A stretch of DNA of 15,927 bases, taken from CALKCV01 sp964619285 (GTDB lineage Bacteria; Cyanobacteriota; Cyanobacteriia; Cyanobacteriales; Microcoleaceae). A program made the position numbers and the translations under genes. The notes under the pieces were generated by a model. The model was not told the DNA's origin and searched no databases. It saw only the letters and a list, made by a program, of their open reading frames with translations. The stretch covers positions 1 through 15,927 of the forward strand of contig CAZUCT010000168.1 of the NCBI GenBank assembly GCA_964619285.1. The letters are read 5' to 3'. This document shows positions 13,992 through 15,927 of this stretch, in pieces (position 1 is the first letter of the stretch; the number at the start of each line of letters is the position of its first letter).

Positions 13992-15536
13992 TCAATCAAC
14001 CCTTAATAAATAGTCACCGCGACCTTTGCGATCGTAAGCATTAACCAATATCCGATAAGAGCCATCTTCTGGTAAAACCACTCTCAGAAAAGAATTATTA
14101 TTAGACTCGCTCAGGTCGTCATTTTCTCCGATCGCATTACCATTGGGACCAAAAATAACTACATAAGGATCGAAATCAGAACTTTCTAATCTAATCGTTA
14201 TCTGCTGACCTTGCCTACCTTCAAAAGTATATTCATCGTAAAGACTGCCATCAGATTCTAATACCGAGTCCGATGGTTCCAGGGTTCCGACTTCGTTCAA
14301 AATCGATGTTTGGCGATCTAATAAAGACCTTAATAAAGAAGGAGAAGAAGAAGAAGAAGAAGAAGAAGAACCATAACCAGCCACAATCCTTAACTTATAA
14401 TCTCCCGACTGACCTGCCTCGTAGGAATTAGCCAGTAATTTATAAGTGTCATTTTCGGGCAAGGTAATCGTAATTTTCGCATTTCGCTCGCCCCCACTAT
14501 CATCATCTTGAGCCAGTTCTCGGTTACTAGAACTCAGCAAAATTAAATAGGGATCGATTTCGCTGCTGGTCATCTCAATAGTTATTTGCTGACCTTCTTT
14601 ACCTTCAAAAGAGTAGAGGTCGTAGTAGCTATTATCAACAGGTAAGACTTTTGAATCTCCATCAAGAGTTCCATCTACTTCCACAGAAGGTTCGATGTCT
14701 AGTTTTTCCGCATCTTCATCATTGAACAGAGAATCAGAAGTAGAAGCTACCATCGGAGCCCTTCCTTCTCGAACTGCTTGGAGGAAATCCGGTACTCTGT
14801 CCGCTGAAATGGCAAAACCAATACCAATATTACCGCCACCGCCACCGCGAGTAAAAATAGAAGTGTTAACTCCAATTAATTCTCCATTGCTATTCAGCAG
14901 CGGGCCACCGGAATTTCCCGGATTAATGGCCGCATCGGTTTGGATTAACCCTTCATCGCCATCGATACGACTGACTATTCCTACAGTAAAAGTCCCTTGA
15001 AATTGACCGAAAGGGTTGCCAATGGCAAAAGCTCGCTGCCCCACTCGGATGCTATTGGGAGGGGCGATGGGAATAGTTGGCAAATTTCTTTCTCCTTCAA
15101 TCTTGAGGACTGCCAGATCTAGACCGTTTTCTCCAAACCCTACGACCTCAGCGCTTACTTCTCTGCCATCCGCCAGGGTAACTGTTACCGCGCCACCTTC
15201 GGAGACAACGTGGGCATTGGTCAGCACTAAACCGTCCGAACTGACGATCGTACCGCTGCCATTGCTTTTTTCCGTGTCTATAGAGACAACCGCCGGACTG
15301 TATCTTTCATAAATGCGGATGTTGGTTCTTTCTTCAATACTGAGGGCGATCGCTCCTTCAATTGCCGTTGACGAGTTTCTGGTTAGCTCTGGCCTTGCCG
15401 ATAATTTTTCTGTCTCTTTGGTAGAGAATGCTCTGGCTGGAATTTCGGCGAGCAACGAGCTAGTCATAGTTGCAGTTAAGGCTGTTGCCACTGCTAATAT
15501 TCTCGTTCTGGTTCTTGGCAGAGGTTGAGAATTCAT
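13992..15536 (-). CDS. Secreted trypsin-like (HtrA/S1-type) serine protease with two PPC domains
   Basis: 514 residues from the ATG at 15536. The frame runs on to 15611, but that part translates repeat DNA (IPHSPLPIPHP). The signal peptide ends near residue 36 (PARA before FS). The trypsin-like domain runs from about 60 to 255 with catalytic His109 (TNAHVV), Asp140 (GLDLAVL) and Ser209 (NPGNSGGPLL), as in DegP/HhoA proteases. In place of the PDZ domains come two PPC domains (about 281-385 and 413-514), joined by a nine-serine linker. The mature enzyme should act in the periplasm or outside, degrading misfolded or secreted proteins. PPC domains may be removed during maturation. The shorter PPC gene follows 184 bases downstream on the same strand. 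No Shine-Dalgarno site is visible. Confidence 0.9.
   Translation of the reverse strand: MNSQPLPRTRTRILAVATALTATMTSSLLAEIPARAFSTKETEKLSARPELTRNSSTAIEGAIALSIEERTNIRIYERYSPAVVSIDTEKSNGSGTIVSSDGLVLTNAHVVSEGGAVTVTLADGREVSAEVVGFGENGLDLAVLKIEGERNLPTIPIAPPNSIRVGQRAFAIGNPFGQFQGTFTVGIVSRIDGDEGLIQTDAAINPGNSGGPLLNSNGELIGVNTSIFTRGGGGGNIGIGFAISADRVPDFLQAVREGRAPMVASTSDSLFNDEDAEKLDIEPSVEVDGTLDGDSKVLPVDNSYYDLYSFEGKEGQQITIEMTSSEIDPYLILLSSSNRELAQDDDSGGERNAKITITLPENDTYKLLANSYEAGQSGDYKLRIVAGYGSSSSSSSSSPSLLRSLLDRQTSILNEVGTLEPSDSVLESDGSLYDEYTFEGRQGQQITIRLESSDFDPYVVIFGPNGNAIGENDDLSESNNNSFLRVVLPEDGSYRILVNAYDRKGRGDYLLRVD
14342..14370. repeat. Trinucleotide (GAA/TTC) repeat coding for polyserine
   Basis: About nine tandem trinucleotides on the plus strand (AAG/GAA), read on the minus strand as TCT serine codons. 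It forms the linker between the two PPC domains of the protease. Such runs can gain or lose codons without a frame change. Confidence 0.85.
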
Positions 15537-15599
15537 TTTTTTTACTAATAACGATCGATTATTTTTTGGGTGGGGAATGGGTAATGGGGAATGGGGAAT

Positions 15600-15628
15600 A
15601 GCAATTAGCAATTAGCAATTAGCAATTA
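15600..15628. repeat. Heptamer tandem repeat (GCAATTA)
   Basis: Four head-to-tail copies of the 7-base unit AGCAATT, of the short tandemly repeated (STRR) type known in cyanobacteria. It is preceded by GGGAATGGGTAATGGGGAA repeats at 15568-15599. Degenerate copies occur at 15718-15755 and at about 10094-10110. Confidence 0.75.
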
Positions 15629-15668
15629 AGTAGGTAGGCAAAAATATTTGCAGAAAATTTTCCCCGTA

Positions 15669-15689
15669 GAACAGACATCTTGTCTGTTC
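15669..15689. repeat. GAACAG...CTGTTC hairpin repeat, non-coding copy
   Basis: GAACAGACA, TCT, TGTCTGTTC: a 9-bp perfect stem with a 3-base loop, preceded by CCCCGTA. It is related to the in-gene copy at 4618-4637, with paired base changes in the stem. Confidence 0.65.
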
Positions 15690-15717
15690 GGTGTCTAATT
15701 AATTTGGCACTCCTACT

Positions 15718-15755
15718 TAACAATTAACAATTAACAATTAGCAATTAGCAATTAG
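15718..15755. repeat. Heptamer tandem repeat (ACAATTA/GCAATTA)
   Basis: Five tandem 7-base units, first AACAATT three times, then AGCAATT twice. This is the same family as 15600-15628. Confidence 0.75.
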
Positions 15756-15845
15756 GGACTTGTAATTTAATAAGATACCGATGTTGGGTGGAGGTTCGCG
15801 GCGCCCTACCTACAAGAGACTGGTAGTTTATTTTTGCACAAGTCC
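15756..15845. repeat. 90-bp segment bounded by an 8-bp inverted repeat
   Basis: GGACTTGT (15756-15763) and ACAAGTCC (15838-15845) bound an otherwise unrecognised stretch that includes a G/C-rich core (GGAGGTTCGCGGCGCCC). It may be another small mobile or dispersed element; there is only one copy in the window. Confidence 0.4.
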
Positions 15846-15849
15846 TTTA

Positions 15850-15864
15850 GCAAAATTGAGATGC
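15850..15864. repeat. Solo MITE end
   Basis: GCAAAATTGAGATGC is an exact 15-base match to the reverse complement of the inner left end of the 79-158 element (GCATCTCAATTTTGC). No partner end is seen before the window closes. Confidence 0.5.
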
Positions 15865-15927
15865 ACTATTCCCTCCCATTTCTAGTTTAATCACCAATTC
15901 TCTTAACGGGGATCGAAGGGTATGTTG

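Larger units (their letters stand above)
15537..15927. other. Intergenic region, repeat-rich
   Basis: 391 bases without a gene, upstream of the protease. It is built from GGGGAATGGGTAAT-type and heptamer repeats, a hairpin repeat (15669-15689), more heptamers (15718-15755), an 8-bp inverted-repeat segment (15756-15845) and a single MITE end (15850-15864). The protease promoter must lie in the left part, but I cannot point to it. Confidence 0.6.

Noticed and set aside
13847..14044. Cys-rich plus-strand frame between the two PPC genes
   Set aside because: It overlaps the end of the protease gene, has no ribosome site and shows no recognisable family.
15537..15611. N-terminal extension of the protease
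   Set aside because: It translates GGGGAATGGGTAAT-type repeats (IPHSPLPIPHP) and would mask the signal peptide.

Overview
The window looks like a chromosomal segment of a filamentous cyanobacterium, probably of the Oscillatoria/Microcoleus/Phormidium type. The evidence is roughly 25 copies of the HIP1 octamer GCGATCGC (an 8-mer expected about once per 65 kb by chance), heptameric CAATTAG/CAATTAA repeats, AACCCGG...CCGGGTT palindromes, and proteins of cyanobacterial type (RNase II, S18, L33, a short DUF7219-like protein, a class E-like SdhB).

Layout. 1-265 is a repeat-rich intergenic stretch holding an 80-bp MITE-like element with a target duplication and a 33-bp palindrome. 266-4825 (-) is a giant polytopic membrane protein of DUF2157 type. 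It is interrupted in frame by a 30-bp tandem repeat array that contains a 100-N assembly gap. 4970-5467 (+) is an open frame without a start codon, resembling the C-terminal nuclease module of a polymorphic toxin. Its stop overlaps the start of a small acidic protein (5460-5954), a likely immunity protein. 6003-6575 (-) is a conserved-looking protein of unknown role, and 6640-7338 (-) is a membrane-anchored L,D-transpeptidase-like protein.

7468-10912 (-) is a gene cluster read leftwards: RDD membrane protein, rpmG (L33), rpsR (S18) and RNase II. It groups translation with RNA turnover, and a second MITE-like element lies between rpsR and RNase II. A small cyanobacterial protein (11143-11385, -) is divergent from sdhB (11789-12808, +), the iron-sulfur subunit of succinate:quinone oxidoreductase, across a 400-bp control region.

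12809-13156 is a second repeat-rich gap with another copy of the first MITE and the same 33-bp palindrome. 13157-13807 and 13992-15536 (both -) encode a secreted Pro/Ser/Glu-linker protein with a PPC domain and a secreted trypsin-like (HtrA-type) protease. The protease carries two PPC domains in place of PDZ domains, and the two genes share a related PPC domain. 15537-15927 has no gene and is built from short repeats.

The least expected items are the start-less toxin/immunity pair, the higher-order (4 x 30 bp) minisatellite inside the membrane-protein gene, the MITE family with terminal GGGAGCATC repeats, and a hairpin repeat whose stem covaries between a coding and a non-coding copy.
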